Part shown: piece after piece, positions 15,416-23,038 of the stretch
Layout of the letters: each line of letters starts with the position of its first letter
Numbering within the stretch: position 1 is the stretch's first letter
Assembly (NCBI GenBank): GCA_024434165.1
Contig: QMIW01000045.1
Span: 1-32,613 of the forward strand
Origin: Chloroflexota bacterium
Lineage (GTDB): Bacteria > Chloroflexota > Anaerolineae > Anaerolineales > Villigracilaceae
Direction: 5' to 3'
DNA length: 32,613 nt
Made by a program: the position numbers and the translations under genes
Notes under the pieces: generated by a model
Databases searched by the model: none
Seen by the model: only the letters and a program-made list of their open reading frames with translations
Told to the model about the DNA's origin: nothing

Positions 15416-15859
15416 ATGTTCTTGGGTCAGTTCCAGCACAACCTCGACGATAAGGGCCGCCTGATGATTCCGGCGCGCTTTCGTGAGTTGCTGGAAGGCG
15501 GCGCCTTCATCACCCAGGGGTTCGACAAATGCCTCATGGTGATGACCGAAGCGTACTTCAAACAGGTTTATGCGCGCATCGAAGCCATGAACCTCGCCGA
15601 CCCGACCGCCCGTCTCCTGCGCCGCCTGATTCTTGCCAACGCCTACCCGGTGGAAGTGGACAAGGTCGGGCGCATCCTCGTTCCGCAGAACCTGCGCGCT
15701 TTTCTTGGCATTGCGAGCGGCGAACTGGTGGTGGCGGGGCAGGGCGAGTACTTTGAAGTGTGGACTCCCGGTGAATGGGGCGGGCAGATGGCTCTGCTTC
15801 AGGACACCGAAGCCAACAACGCGCGTTTCTCGACGTTGGACCTGTCGAAATCGTCGTAG
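15416..15859 (+). CDS. mraZ: Transcriptional regulator MraZ
   Basis: MraZ is the DNA-binding repressor that governs the dcw cluster. The 147-residue protein has the two tandem SpoVT/AbrB-like halves: 'NLDDKGRLMIPARFRELL' near the N-terminus and 'EVDKVGRILVPQNLRAFLGI' in the second half. Length is typical. The start at 15416 (MFLGQF) fits family N-termini and follows AAAAGGA; an upstream GTG at 15359 lies inside the operator. It is the first gene of the cluster and has its operator right upstream. rsmH starts 26 bp downstream, after a small hairpin that begins at the last base of the stop codon. Confidence 0.96.
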   Translation: MFLGQFQHNLDDKGRLMIPARFRELLEGGAFITQGFDKCLMVMTEAYFKQVYARIEAMNLADPTARLLRRLILANAYPVEVDKVGRILVPQNLRAFLGIASGELVVAGQGEYFEVWTPGEWGGQMALLQDTEANNARFSTLDLSKSS

Positions 15860-15879
15860 CGCAATTTTCCAAATTGCGC
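15859..15879. repeat. Palindrome at the mraZ-rsmH junction
   Basis: GCGCAATTT and AAATTGCGC are perfect 9-bp arms around TCC. The left arm begins at the last base of the mraZ stop codon and the right arm ends 6 bases before the rsmH ATG, so the hairpin fills nearly the whole gap and leaves no room for an ordinary ribosome site. Confidence 0.6.
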
Positions 15880-15885
15880 AGCAAC

Positions 15886-16797
15886 ATGCACAAACCCGTA
15901 CTTTACAAAGAGATTATACACGCTCTGCAACCCCGCTCCGGCGGTCGGTATGTGGATGGCACCCTGGGCGCGGGCGGACACGCTCGCGGCATTCTGGAGG
16001 CTTGCGCGCCGGATGGGCAGCTGCTGGGTCTGGATGTAGACCCTCAGGCGCTGGCGCTTGCTCGTGAGACCTTGGCTCCTTACGAGGGGCGCATTCATCT
16101 CGCGCAAGCCTCCCACACCACGCTCGGCGAACAACTCGCTTCACTGGGCTGGGATGCGGTGGACGGCATCGTCCTCGACCTGGGTGCGTCGTCCATGCAG
16201 TTCGACAGCCCCGAACGCGGCTTCTCCTTCCTGCAGGAAGGTCCGCTGGATATGCGTTTTGGGATCAACGCGGCGATGACGGCGGAGGAGATCGTCAACA
16301 CCTTCGATGAAAAGGAACTGGCAGACATCATCTTCCGCTATGGCGAAGACCGTGACGCAAGAAAAATCGCCCGCGCCATCGTGATGAGCCGCCCGCTTCG
16401 CACTACGGGACAGCTGGCAGCCCTTATCGAAAAAATCTCTCCCCGACGCGGTGACCGTGTCCACCCTGCCACGCGCACGTTTCAAGCCCTGCGAATCGCC
16501 GTCAACGACGAATTAGCCGCAGTGGAGAAAACGCTCCCTCAAGCCGTGACAGCCCTGAAGTCTGGCGGGCGATGCGCGGTGATTTCCTTCCATTCGCTGG
16601 AAGACCGCATCGTCAAGGATTTTTTCCGCGAGCAGAGCAGGGATTTGATCAATCCGCCATACGAAAAGATTTATGAATCCGAACGCAAGGCGGTCGTGAA
16701 ACTGGTCAACAAAAAACCGATCCTGCCCTCGGAGGAAGAGATACGCGGAAACCCGCGGGCGCGCAGTGCGAAGCTTAGAGTGATCGAGAAGTTGTAA
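15886..16797 (+). CDS. rsmH: 16S rRNA m4C1402 methyltransferase RsmH
   Basis: RsmH (MraW) methylates N4 of C1402 in 16S rRNA using SAM. The 303-residue protein shows 'VDGTLGAGGHARGIL' (SAM loop), 'LLGLDVDPQAL', 'DGIVLDLGASSMQFD' and 'AVISFHSLEDRIVKDFF', all hallmarks of the family. The N-terminus 'MHKPVLYKEIIHAL' fits the family, so the start is 15886. There is no clear Shine-Dalgarno; a palindrome occupies the space. It is the second gene of the cluster, as in most bacteria. Confidence 0.97.
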   Translation: MHKPVLYKEIIHALQPRSGGRYVDGTLGAGGHARGILEACAPDGQLLGLDVDPQALALARETLAPYEGRIHLAQASHTTLGEQLASLGWDAVDGIVLDLGASSMQFDSPERGFSFLQEGPLDMRFGINAAMTAEEIVNTFDEKELADIIFRYGEDRDARKIARAIVMSRPLRTTGQLAALIEKISPRRGDRVHPATRTFQALRIAVNDELAAVEKTLPQAVTALKSGGRCAVISFHSLEDRIVKDFFREQSRDLINPPYEKIYESERKAVVKLVNKKPILPSEEEIRGNPRARSAKLRVIEKL

Positions 16798-16861
16798 CGC
16801 AAAATTCATTTTGCGGCGAAGCGAGATAAGTCTCACGGTACTGCAAAATGTATTTTGCGAG
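16798..16861. repeat. Composite TAAA/GGTACTG hairpin repeat
   Basis: Three hairpins stand in a row: CGCAAAAT/ATTTTGCG (16798-16815), GAGA-TAAG-TCTC (16823-16834) followed by ACGGTACTG, and GCAAAAT/ATTTTGC (16843-16858). The outer arms can also pair with each other. The middle part aligns with the murB leader hairpin (ATAA apex, then CGGTACTG). It fills the gap between rsmH and the ftsL-like gene. Confidence 0.7.
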
Positions 16862-16878
16862 GCACTGAAATCAACGCC

Positions 16879-17346
16879 ATGAACATACCAAACGTCAACC
16901 ACCTGATCCATGCCTACCGCATCGCTCCCTGGCGCGTCCAGCGCCAGTGGATCGGTAATGCCCTGCTGGCGGTGGTTGTCCTTGCAATGGCGGCTGCGCT
17001 GTATTTGAATGTAACCTCCCGCACCGCAATTGCCGGGCGCGAGATCCAGGACCTGACCACCGCCATTGCCCTCAGCCAGCAGGTAAGCAGCGACCTGCAA
17101 ACCCAGCTGGCGGCGTTGACCTCCGCAACCGCGATGGAGTTTCGCGCGCGCGAGATGGGCTTCCGCCCGATCGAGCCGGACGAAGTGGAATACCTGGTTG
17201 TGCCGGGGTACGTGACGCCGCAGCCGATCAACCTTTCCTCTTCCGCCCTGCCGCAGTTGAGCGCGCTGACCATCCCGCCGGAATATAACCAGTCCCTGCT
17301 CGATTGGCTGGACGAACGGCTCTCTTCTCCGCGAGGTATGCAGTGA
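16879..17346 (+). CDS. ftsL: FtsL-like septum protein
   Basis: The 155-residue protein has a short cytoplasmic N-terminus, one membrane helix (about 23-42, 'ALLAVVVLAMAAALYL'), then a heptad-like coiled coil ('EIQDLTTAIALSQQVSSDLQ') and a 'MEFRAREMGFRPIEPDEVEYLVV' stretch. This is the build of FtsL/FtsB, which link FtsQ to FtsW/FtsI. FtsL sequences drift quickly, so the name rests on topology and on its place between rsmH and ftsI. The C-terminal ~50 residues, rich in Pro and Ser, are longer than usual. The stop overlaps the GTG start of ftsI. The start at 16879 gives a normal N-terminus, though its ribosome site is weak. Confidence 0.82.
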   Translation: MNIPNVNHLIHAYRIAPWRVQRQWIGNALLAVVVLAMAAALYLNVTSRTAIAGREIQDLTTAIALSQQVSSDLQTQLAALTSATAMEFRAREMGFRPIEPDEVEYLVVPGYVTPQPINLSSSALPQLSALTIPPEYNQSLLDWLDERLSSPRGMQ

Positions 17347-19091
17347 GACAGCAATATGTGCGCCGCAGTCAGGTGCTGGCTGGGGTGCTGGCTTTTTTTG
17401 CGTTTGTCGTCATCGTACAGTTGACGCGCATCCAGAACAGCCCGGAGGCGGCGATCTTTCGCCAGCAGGCGGAGAACTACGCCTACGAATGGAAGACCTT
17501 CTATCCCAATCGCGGCGAGATCTACGACCGCAACGGTCGTTTGCTGGCGGGGCAGAAAACCGTCTACGAGATCGGTGTGGACTTGAACACCGTCACCGAC
17601 CCGCACGCCATTGCATTTGCGGTGGGCAACACCCTCGGCATGGATTACAACCAGATCATGAACGTCATCCAGAACCCGCCGGAGGGAATCACCTACATCG
17701 TCATCGCGGATTTCGTCGAGGCGCAGGATGCGCTCTATCTTCAGGAATTGAAGAAGGCACTGAACGATCAGGCTCCCGAAGGCGCGCTCGGCGGTCTGAC
17801 CGGTTTGCAGTTCAAGCCGCACCCGCAGCGCAGTTACCCTGAGAATGATTTGGGCGCGAACGTTTTGGGCTTCGTCAACCGCGAGGGACGCGGCTACTTC
17901 GGCGTGGAGGAGAAATACAACGACCTGCTGGCGGGCAACCCGGTGCAGGTGCTCGTGCCCACCGACCCCAACAAGGCATTCGAGATTCCGCGCGTGCCAG
18001 ACGGCACGACGTTGATCCTCACCATCAACCGCGACCTGCAAGCCGCCGCGGAAGACATCCTCGATACGGCGCTGGGCGAATACGGCGCGGTGGAAGGCGT
18101 CATCGCCATCATGAATCCGCAAAACGGGGAACTGCTCGCGCTTGCCACATCGCGCCGCATGGATTTGAACCAGTTTTGGAATTACAACGTGGTGTATCCC
18201 AACGCCACCGATTTCAACCCCGTGATTTCAAAGACCTACGAACCCGGCTCGGTCATCAAGATCCTCACCATGGCAGCCGCGCTGGACAGCAGCACCGTCA
18301 CCCCCAACACAACCTATCTGGATACCGGCGCCATCCTCATCGGCGGCGTGACCATCCAAAACTGGGACCGCAACCCCTGGGGCGTTCAAAACATGGTCGG
18401 TTGTCTTCAACATTCGCTCAACGTGTGCATGGTCAACCTCGCCTCGCAAATGGGCGCCAACACGTTTTACGGCTACATGGATGCCTTCGGGCTGGGGCAC
18501 CTCACCGGCGTGGACCTGGCTGGGGAAGCGGCAGGCAGGCTCAAGGTCCCGGGTGATTCGGATTGGTATCCCGTTGACCTCGGCACCAATGCCTTTGGTC
18601 AGGGCGTGGCGGTCACTCCGATTCAAATGATGGCGGCGGCTTCGGCGGTTGCCAACGACGGGCGCATGGTCATCCCGCATGTGCTCTATGCGATGGTGCG
18701 CGAAGGACGCCAGTACAATGTTCCCGCCCAGTTTGGCGGCTCGCCTATTTCCGCCCAAACCGCAGACATCCTGACCGAAATGCTCGCCATCTCGCTCGAA
18801 TCCGAATCGTCGCTCGCGCTGGTTCCCGGCTACCGCATTGCCGGCAAGACCGGCACGGCGCAGATCCCGGTCAACGGGCTGTACGACACCAGCGAAACCA
18901 ACGCATCCTTCCTCGGCTGGGGACCGGCGGACGACCCGCAGTTTATGATTTACGTCTGGCTCGAAAAGCCAACCACCTCTCCATGGGGCTCAGAAACCGC
19001 CGCGCCCGTCTTCTCGGAGATGGCAAAGAAAACCGTCATTCTTTTGGATATTCCGCCCGATTCGATTCGGCAGCGGCTCGCCTCTCAATAA
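17343..19091 (+). CDS. ftsI: Class B penicillin-binding protein, FtsI-type
   Basis: This septal transpeptidase crosslinks peptidoglycan with FtsW. The 582-residue protein has a membrane helix near residues 10-28, a dimerisation region ('FYPNRGEIYDRNGRLLA', 'RSYPENDLGANVLGFV') and a transpeptidase domain with the three catalytic motifs: S303-V-I-K306, S358-L-N360 and K502-T-G-T505. The GTG at 17343 overlaps the ftsL stop (GTGA) and follows GAGG by 7 bases, so the two are coupled. No PASTA domain is visible after the transpeptidase domain. murF starts one base after its stop, with no murE between. Confidence 0.95.
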   Translation: MRQQYVRRSQVLAGVLAFFAFVVIVQLTRIQNSPEAAIFRQQAENYAYEWKTFYPNRGEIYDRNGRLLAGQKTVYEIGVDLNTVTDPHAIAFAVGNTLGMDYNQIMNVIQNPPEGITYIVIADFVEAQDALYLQELKKALNDQAPEGALGGLTGLQFKPHPQRSYPENDLGANVLGFVNREGRGYFGVEEKYNDLLAGNPVQVLVPTDPNKAFEIPRVPDGTTLILTINRDLQAAAEDILDTALGEYGAVEGVIAIMNPQNGELLALATSRRMDLNQFWNYNVVYPNATDFNPVISKTYEPGSVIKILTMAAALDSSTVTPNTTYLDTGAILIGGVTIQNWDRNPWGVQNMVGCLQHSLNVCMVNLASQMGANTFYGYMDAFGLGHLTGVDLAGEAAGRLKVPGDSDWYPVDLGTNAFGQGVAVTPIQMMAAASAVANDGRMVIPHVLYAMVREGRQYNVPAQFGGSPISAQTADILTEMLAISLESESSLALVPGYRIAGKTGTAQIPVNGLYDTSETNASFLGWGPADDPQFMIYVWLEKPTTSPWGSETAAPVFSEMAKKTVILLDIPPDSIRQRLASQ

Positions 19092-19092
19092 C

Positions 19093-20511
19093 ATGCTGAC
19101 CCTGGCAGACGTCCTCGAAGCCCTGACCGCCATTCGCCCCGCGAATGCAACCGCCGTCATCACCGAAGCGGCAATTGATTCGCGCCAGGCGATTCCCGGC
19201 TCTCTCTTTGTGGCGATTCCCGGCGAAAGCGTGGATGGACACGACTTCATCGGCGATGCCTTCAAGAGGGGGGCGTCTTTTGCTTTAATCCAGCGGGACG
19301 TGAACGCCTCCCACCCGACTTTGGACCTGCGCGGCGGTCTGACGGCTTCCCCCACCCTCGAAGCGGATTCGCCTCTCCTTTTGCGTGTAGACAACACAGT
19401 CTCCGCCCTGCAGCAGATTGCCCGTTTCTGGCGGCGAAAACTGACAAACCTGCGCGTGATCGGAATCACCGGCAGTGTGGGAAAATCCACCACCAAAGAG
19501 ATGGTGGCGGAAGTGCTCAGCGTCCGTTACCGCACGCTCAAAAGCCCCGGCAATTTGAACAACGAGATCGGCTTGCCGCTCACAGTGCTGCGCCTGGGTT
19601 CCGGCTACGAACGCGCCGTGCTGGAGATGGGGTTCTACGTCCCCGGTGAGATTCAATTCCTGTGCGATATTGCCCAGCCGCAGATCGGCGTCGTCTCGAA
19701 CGTGGGTACGGTTCACGCCGAGCGTGCCGGTTCGCAGGAAGCCATCTTCCGCGGCAAGAGCGAACTGCCCCAGTCGCTCCCGCCGGACGGAGTCGCCATC
19801 CTCAACTTCGACGACCCCTGGGTTCGCAAAATGGAAGAGAAGACCAAAGCCCGCGTCTTCTTCTACGGGCTTTCTCCCGAAGCCGACCTGTGGGCGGACC
19901 AGATCGAAGGGCTTGGCTTGGACGGCATCCGCTTCCGCCTGCATTACAAAGGCGAGATTCTGCACACCCGCATCCCGATGATCGGGCGTCACTCCGTGCA
20001 TACGGCGTTGCGCGCCGCGGCGGTTGGGTTGAACGACGGGCTGACCTGGCAGGAAATTCTCGAAGGTCTTTCGCACGGGCACGCCCAACTGCGTCTCGTG
20101 GCGGTGCGCAGCAATATTGGCGCGTTGATCCTCGACGATACGTACAACGCTTCGCCCGAATCCATGCTGGCGGCGTTGAACCTGCTCGATGAACTCGACG
20201 GGCGCAAAATCGCCGTATTGGGCGACATGCTCGAACTCGGTCCTTACGAACGGCAGGGACACGAACTGGTGGGCATGCGTGCCGCTCAGGTGGCGAAGGT
20301 TCTGCTCACCCTCGGCACGCGCGGACACATCATCGCCGAAGCCGCCCGCCGCGCTGGAATGAAGCCCGCACATGTTTTTGAATTCGAAGAGATTCCTCCC
20401 ATTGTGGATTGGCTGATGAAAAACCTGACCTCGAACGACGCCGTTTTGATCAAGGGGTCGCATGGCTTGCGCATGGACCGCATCACCGCCGCGTTGGAGG
20501 TGCGCTCGTGA
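19093..20511 (+). CDS. murF: UDP-MurNAc-tripeptide:D-Ala-D-Ala ligase MurF
   Basis: MurF adds D-Ala-D-Ala to UDP-MurNAc-tripeptide with ATP in the cytoplasm. The 472-residue protein has the N-terminal 'IDSRQAIPGSLFVAIPGE' block, the ATP loop 'GITGSVGKSTTKEMV' (124-138; Ser where Thr is usual), 'GNLNNEIGLPLTVL', 'VSNVGTVHAE' and 'DDTYNASPESM', which separate MurF from MurE. Residues ~72-94 (SHPTLDLRGGLTASPTLEADS) form an extra loop before 'LLLRVDNTVSAL' and are longer than I expect for the family; this may be another insert. It ends with the mraY start overlapping (GTGA). Confidence 0.95.
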   Translation: MLTLADVLEALTAIRPANATAVITEAAIDSRQAIPGSLFVAIPGESVDGHDFIGDAFKRGASFALIQRDVNASHPTLDLRGGLTASPTLEADSPLLLRVDNTVSALQQIARFWRRKLTNLRVIGITGSVGKSTTKEMVAEVLSVRYRTLKSPGNLNNEIGLPLTVLRLGSGYERAVLEMGFYVPGEIQFLCDIAQPQIGVVSNVGTVHAERAGSQEAIFRGKSELPQSLPPDGVAILNFDDPWVRKMEEKTKARVFFYGLSPEADLWADQIEGLGLDGIRFRLHYKGEILHTRIPMIGRHSVHTALRAAAVGLNDGLTWQEILEGLSHGHAQLRLVAVRSNIGALILDDTYNASPESMLAALNLLDELDGRKIAVLGDMLELGPYERQGHELVGMRAAQVAKVLLTLGTRGHIIAEAARRAGMKPAHVFEFEEIPPIVDWLMKNLTSNDAVLIKGSHGLRMDRITAALEVRS

Positions 20512-21506
20512 GAGATATTGCCCTTTCCCTCAGCCTGGCGGCTTTGTCGTTCATCATGACCGCCATTTGGGGCGGACCTCTCCTGCGCATCCTGCGTCAT
20601 TACAAGATCGGCAAGATCATCCGCGTGGAGGAGCCCGGTCATCACGGCGTCAAAATGGGCACGCCCACCATGGGCGGTGTGATGTTCATCCTGCCGGTGC
20701 TGCTGCTCAGCGGTCTGCTCAATGCGGTTGCGTTGATCGGCGTGACGACCGGCGGGGTGGGGCGCTCCATCCTCCTGCCGATGGCGGTGATGGTGGCGTT
20801 TGCCATCCTCGGCGCGGTGGATGATTGGGAGGGGATTCACGGCAAACGCAAGGGCGACGGCATGCGCGCCCGTACCAAGTTCATGTTCCAGGCGGCGCTG
20901 GCGCTGGTTATCGCCTACATTCTAAAATACGTATTTGACGCGCCCGACCTCTACCTGCCCGGCTTTTTCTTTGAGATCGAAATCGGCTGGCTCTACGTCC
21001 CGATTGCCGCGTTCATCATCATCGCTGAATCGAACGCCGTAAACTTCACCGACGGGCTCGACGGGCTGGCGGGCTTGATCGCCGCGACGGCGATTGCGGC
21101 GTTCGGCGGCATTGCTCTGATTCAGGAACAGGTGTATCTCGCGCGTTTCTGTTTCATCCTCGTCGGGGCGTTGTTCGGCTTCCTGTGGTTCAATGTGCAT
21201 CCCGCCGAGTTGTTCATGGGCGATACGGGGTCGCTTTCTCTGGGGGCGGTGCTGGCGGTCGTCGCGTTGATGACCGGTCAGTGGCCGATGCTGTTGGTGA
21301 TCGGCATCATCCCGTTGAGTGAAATGTTGAGCGTGGTCATCCAGATCGCTTACTTTCGCTGGACGGGCGGCAAACGCTTCTTCAAGATGGCGCCCATCCA
21401 CCTGCACTTTGAATTGCTCGGCTGGAGCGAGACCCAGGTCGTGCAGCGCTTCTGGCTCATCGGTTTGATGTCGGCATTGATCGGCATTGGATTGTCGCAG
21501 GTGTAG
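20508..21506 (+). CDS. mraY: Phospho-MurNAc-pentapeptide transferase MraY
   Basis: MraY makes lipid I from UDP-MurNAc-pentapeptide and undecaprenyl phosphate. The 332-residue protein is very hydrophobic, with about ten membrane segments. Family motifs are 'MGTPTMGGVMFIL', 'NAVNFTDGLDGLAG', 'FMGDTGSLSLGA' and 'FFKMAPIHLHFELLGWSE'. In the last, the usual His-His-His is His-Leu-His. The GTG at 20508 overlaps the murF stop and follows GGAGG by 7 bases; the frame is open further upstream but inside murF. A 91-bp palindromic repeat follows the stop. Confidence 0.96.
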   Translation: MRDIALSLSLAALSFIMTAIWGGPLLRILRHYKIGKIIRVEEPGHHGVKMGTPTMGGVMFILPVLLLSGLLNAVALIGVTTGGVGRSILLPMAVMVAFAILGAVDDWEGIHGKRKGDGMRARTKFMFQAALALVIAYILKYVFDAPDLYLPGFFFEIEIGWLYVPIAAFIIIAESNAVNFTDGLDGLAGLIAATAIAAFGGIALIQEQVYLARFCFILVGALFGFLWFNVHPAELFMGDTGSLSLGAVLAVVALMTGQWPMLLVIGIIPLSEMLSVVIQIAYFRWTGGKRFFKMAPIHLHFELLGWSETQVVQRFWLIGLMSALIGIGLSQV

Positions 21507-21513
21507 TGATTAT

Positions 21514-21604
21514 GTCATTGCGAGGAGGCGGCAGCCCGGCGAAGCACTCTCATACTATTTGTGAGATTGCTTCGGGCAAAGGGCAAGAGCGCCCTCGCAA
21601 TGAC
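21514..21604. repeat. 91-bp palindromic repeat (GTCATTGCGAGG...)
   Basis: GTCATTGCGAGG (21514-21525) and CCTCGCAATGAC (21593-21604) are perfect 12-bp ends. Inside, GAAGCA and CTCTCA on the left mirror TGAGAT and TGCTTC on the right. The ends match a repeat type I know as widespread between genes in many bacterial genomes. It fills the mraY-murD gap and probably forms a long hairpin in the operon mRNA. Confidence 0.75.
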
Positions 21605-21616
21605 GATTGAAACGAT

Positions 21617-23038
21617 ATGACCAATTGGATCAACACCCGCACCCTCATCCTCGGAGCCGCCCGGCAGGGACTCGCCCTTGCCCGCTGGCTCTCCCGCCAC
21701 GGCGCGCGCGTGACCTTGAGCGATTCGCGCCGCGAGGAGGAACTTGCCCCCGCGAAGCAATCGCTTGCGGATGTGAACGTCTCGTGGGCGCTGGGCGGGC
21801 ATCCGCTGGAACTGCTGGACAAGACCGACGTGCTTTGTCTCTCCGGCGGCGTGCCGCTGGATTTACCCATCGTGCAGGAAGCCGTCAAACGCGGCATCCC
21901 GCTTTCCAACGATTCACAGATTTTCATGGAAGTCGTCCCGTGCAAAACGATTGGTATTACCGGCTCGGCTGGCAAGACCACAACGACGACGCTGGTGGGT
22001 GAGATGGCGAAATTGGACCGCAGACCGCAGACCATTGACCATGGTTTGTCCGCCGTCCATCGTCCATCGTCCATGGTCTACATTGGCGGCAACATCGGCG
22101 ACCCGCTCATCAACTACGTGGATGAGATGACTGCCGACGACATCGCCATCCTGGAACTGTCGTCCTTTCAACTCGAGCAGATGACCATTTCCCCGAACAT
22201 TGCGGCGGTTCTGAACGTCACGCCGAATCATTTGGACCGGCACGGCACGATGGAAGCCTATACCAGCGCCAAGGCGCGGATTTTGGATTTCCAATCTGAA
22301 AACGACACGGCGATTCTTGGGCGCGATGATAAAGGCGCGTGGAGTTTGAAAAACCGCGTCAAAGGCAGGCTGTTGACCTTCAGTTTGCAGGAGTTGGAGG
22401 AAGGCTTGAACGGCGCATATCTCCATCACGACGGTTTATTGAGCCTGCGCGAGGGCTTTGCCTACGTTCCGCTCCTGCTGCGCGAGAAGGTGCAGCTGCG
22501 CGGCGACCACAACGTGGCGAACGTATTGGCGGCGTTCACCATCGGTCACGCGGCTGGCTTCAAACTGGACGATATGCTCGAAGCCGTGGAGGAATTTCGC
22601 GGTGTGCCGCACCGCCTGGAATTTGTCCGCGAATTGCGCGGCGCGCGCTGGTACAACGACTCGATTGCCACCGCTCCCGAACGGAGCATGGCGGCGATCC
22701 GCTCGTTTGATGAGCCGATCGTGCTTCTGCTCGGCGGGCGCGATAAAAACCTCCCCTGGGGCGAACTCGCCAAACTCGTCCACGCGCGCGTGGATCATCT
22801 CGTGGTCTTTGGCGAGGCGGGGGAGATGATTCAGAAAACCGTAACAGCCGTCGGCGGGGAACGAAGCGTGGATGTCCGCCGGGCGCAGACGCTCAAAGAG
22901 GCGGTGGCGCTTGCAGCGGAGGCTGCATCCGATGGCGATGTCGTCCTTTTATCGCCGGGGTGCACCAGTTTCGACGAGTTCAAGGATTTTGCGGAGAGAG
23001 GAGAAGCGTTTAGAAAATGGGTGTTGGAACTTTCGTAA
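21617..23038 (+). CDS. murD: UDP-MurNAc-L-Ala:D-Glu ligase MurD
   Basis: MurD adds D-Glu to UDP-MurNAc-L-Ala. The 473-residue protein shows the N-terminal UDP-binding fold ('LILGAARQGLALARWL'), the ATP loop 'GITGSAGKTTTTT' (113-125), 'GGNIGDPL' (157-164), 'ELSSFQLEQM', 'NVTPNHLDRHGTMEAY', 'RGDHNVANVLAA' and 'LLLGGRDKNLPW'. Between the ATP loop and 'VYIGGNIG' there are about 21 unexpected residues (about 133-153), encoded by a heptamer array; the reading frame is kept. The start at 21617 fits the family, but no Shine-Dalgarno is visible, since a palindrome lies just upstream. Its end overlaps ftsW by 22 bases. Confidence 0.96.
   Translation: MTNWINTRTLILGAARQGLALARWLSRHGARVTLSDSRREEELAPAKQSLADVNVSWALGGHPLELLDKTDVLCLSGGVPLDLPIVQEAVKRGIPLSNDSQIFMEVVPCKTIGITGSAGKTTTTTLVGEMAKLDRRPQTIDHGLSAVHRPSSMVYIGGNIGDPLINYVDEMTADDIAILELSSFQLEQMTISPNIAAVLNVTPNHLDRHGTMEAYTSAKARILDFQSENDTAILGRDDKGAWSLKNRVKGRLLTFSLQELEEGLNGAYLHHDGLLSLREGFAYVPLLLREKVQLRGDHNVANVLAAFTIGHAAGFKLDDMLEAVEEFRGVPHRLEFVRELRGARWYNDSIATAPERSMAAIRSFDEPIVLLLGGRDKNLPWGELAKLVHARVDHLVVFGEAGEMIQKTVTAVGGERSVDVRRAQTLKEAVALAAEAASDGDVVLLSPGCTSFDEFKDFAERGEAFRKWVLELS
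22017..22079. repeat. In-frame array of nine heptamers inside murD
   Basis: Nine consecutive 7-bp units fill 63 bp: the first four are of type ACCGCAG/ACCATGG and the last five of type GCCGTCC/ATCGTCC. The halves are roughly inverted; GACCATGG (22037-22044) and CCATGGTC (22071-22078) are exact complements. Since 9 x 7 is a multiple of 3, the array reads through as 21 codons without breaking murD. Confidence 0.8.

Noticed and set aside
16914-18122. Minus-strand open frame of 402 codons
   Set aside because: It spans the ftsL-ftsI region in antisense and reads as Arg/His/Val-rich shadow sequence.
19285-20463. Minus-strand open frame of 392 codons
   Set aside because: It is antisense to murF, which has all family motifs.
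19093-20511. MurE instead of MurF
   Set aside because: The 'GNLNNEIGLPLT' and 'DDTYNASPESM' blocks are MurF-type, and the gene directly precedes mraY.
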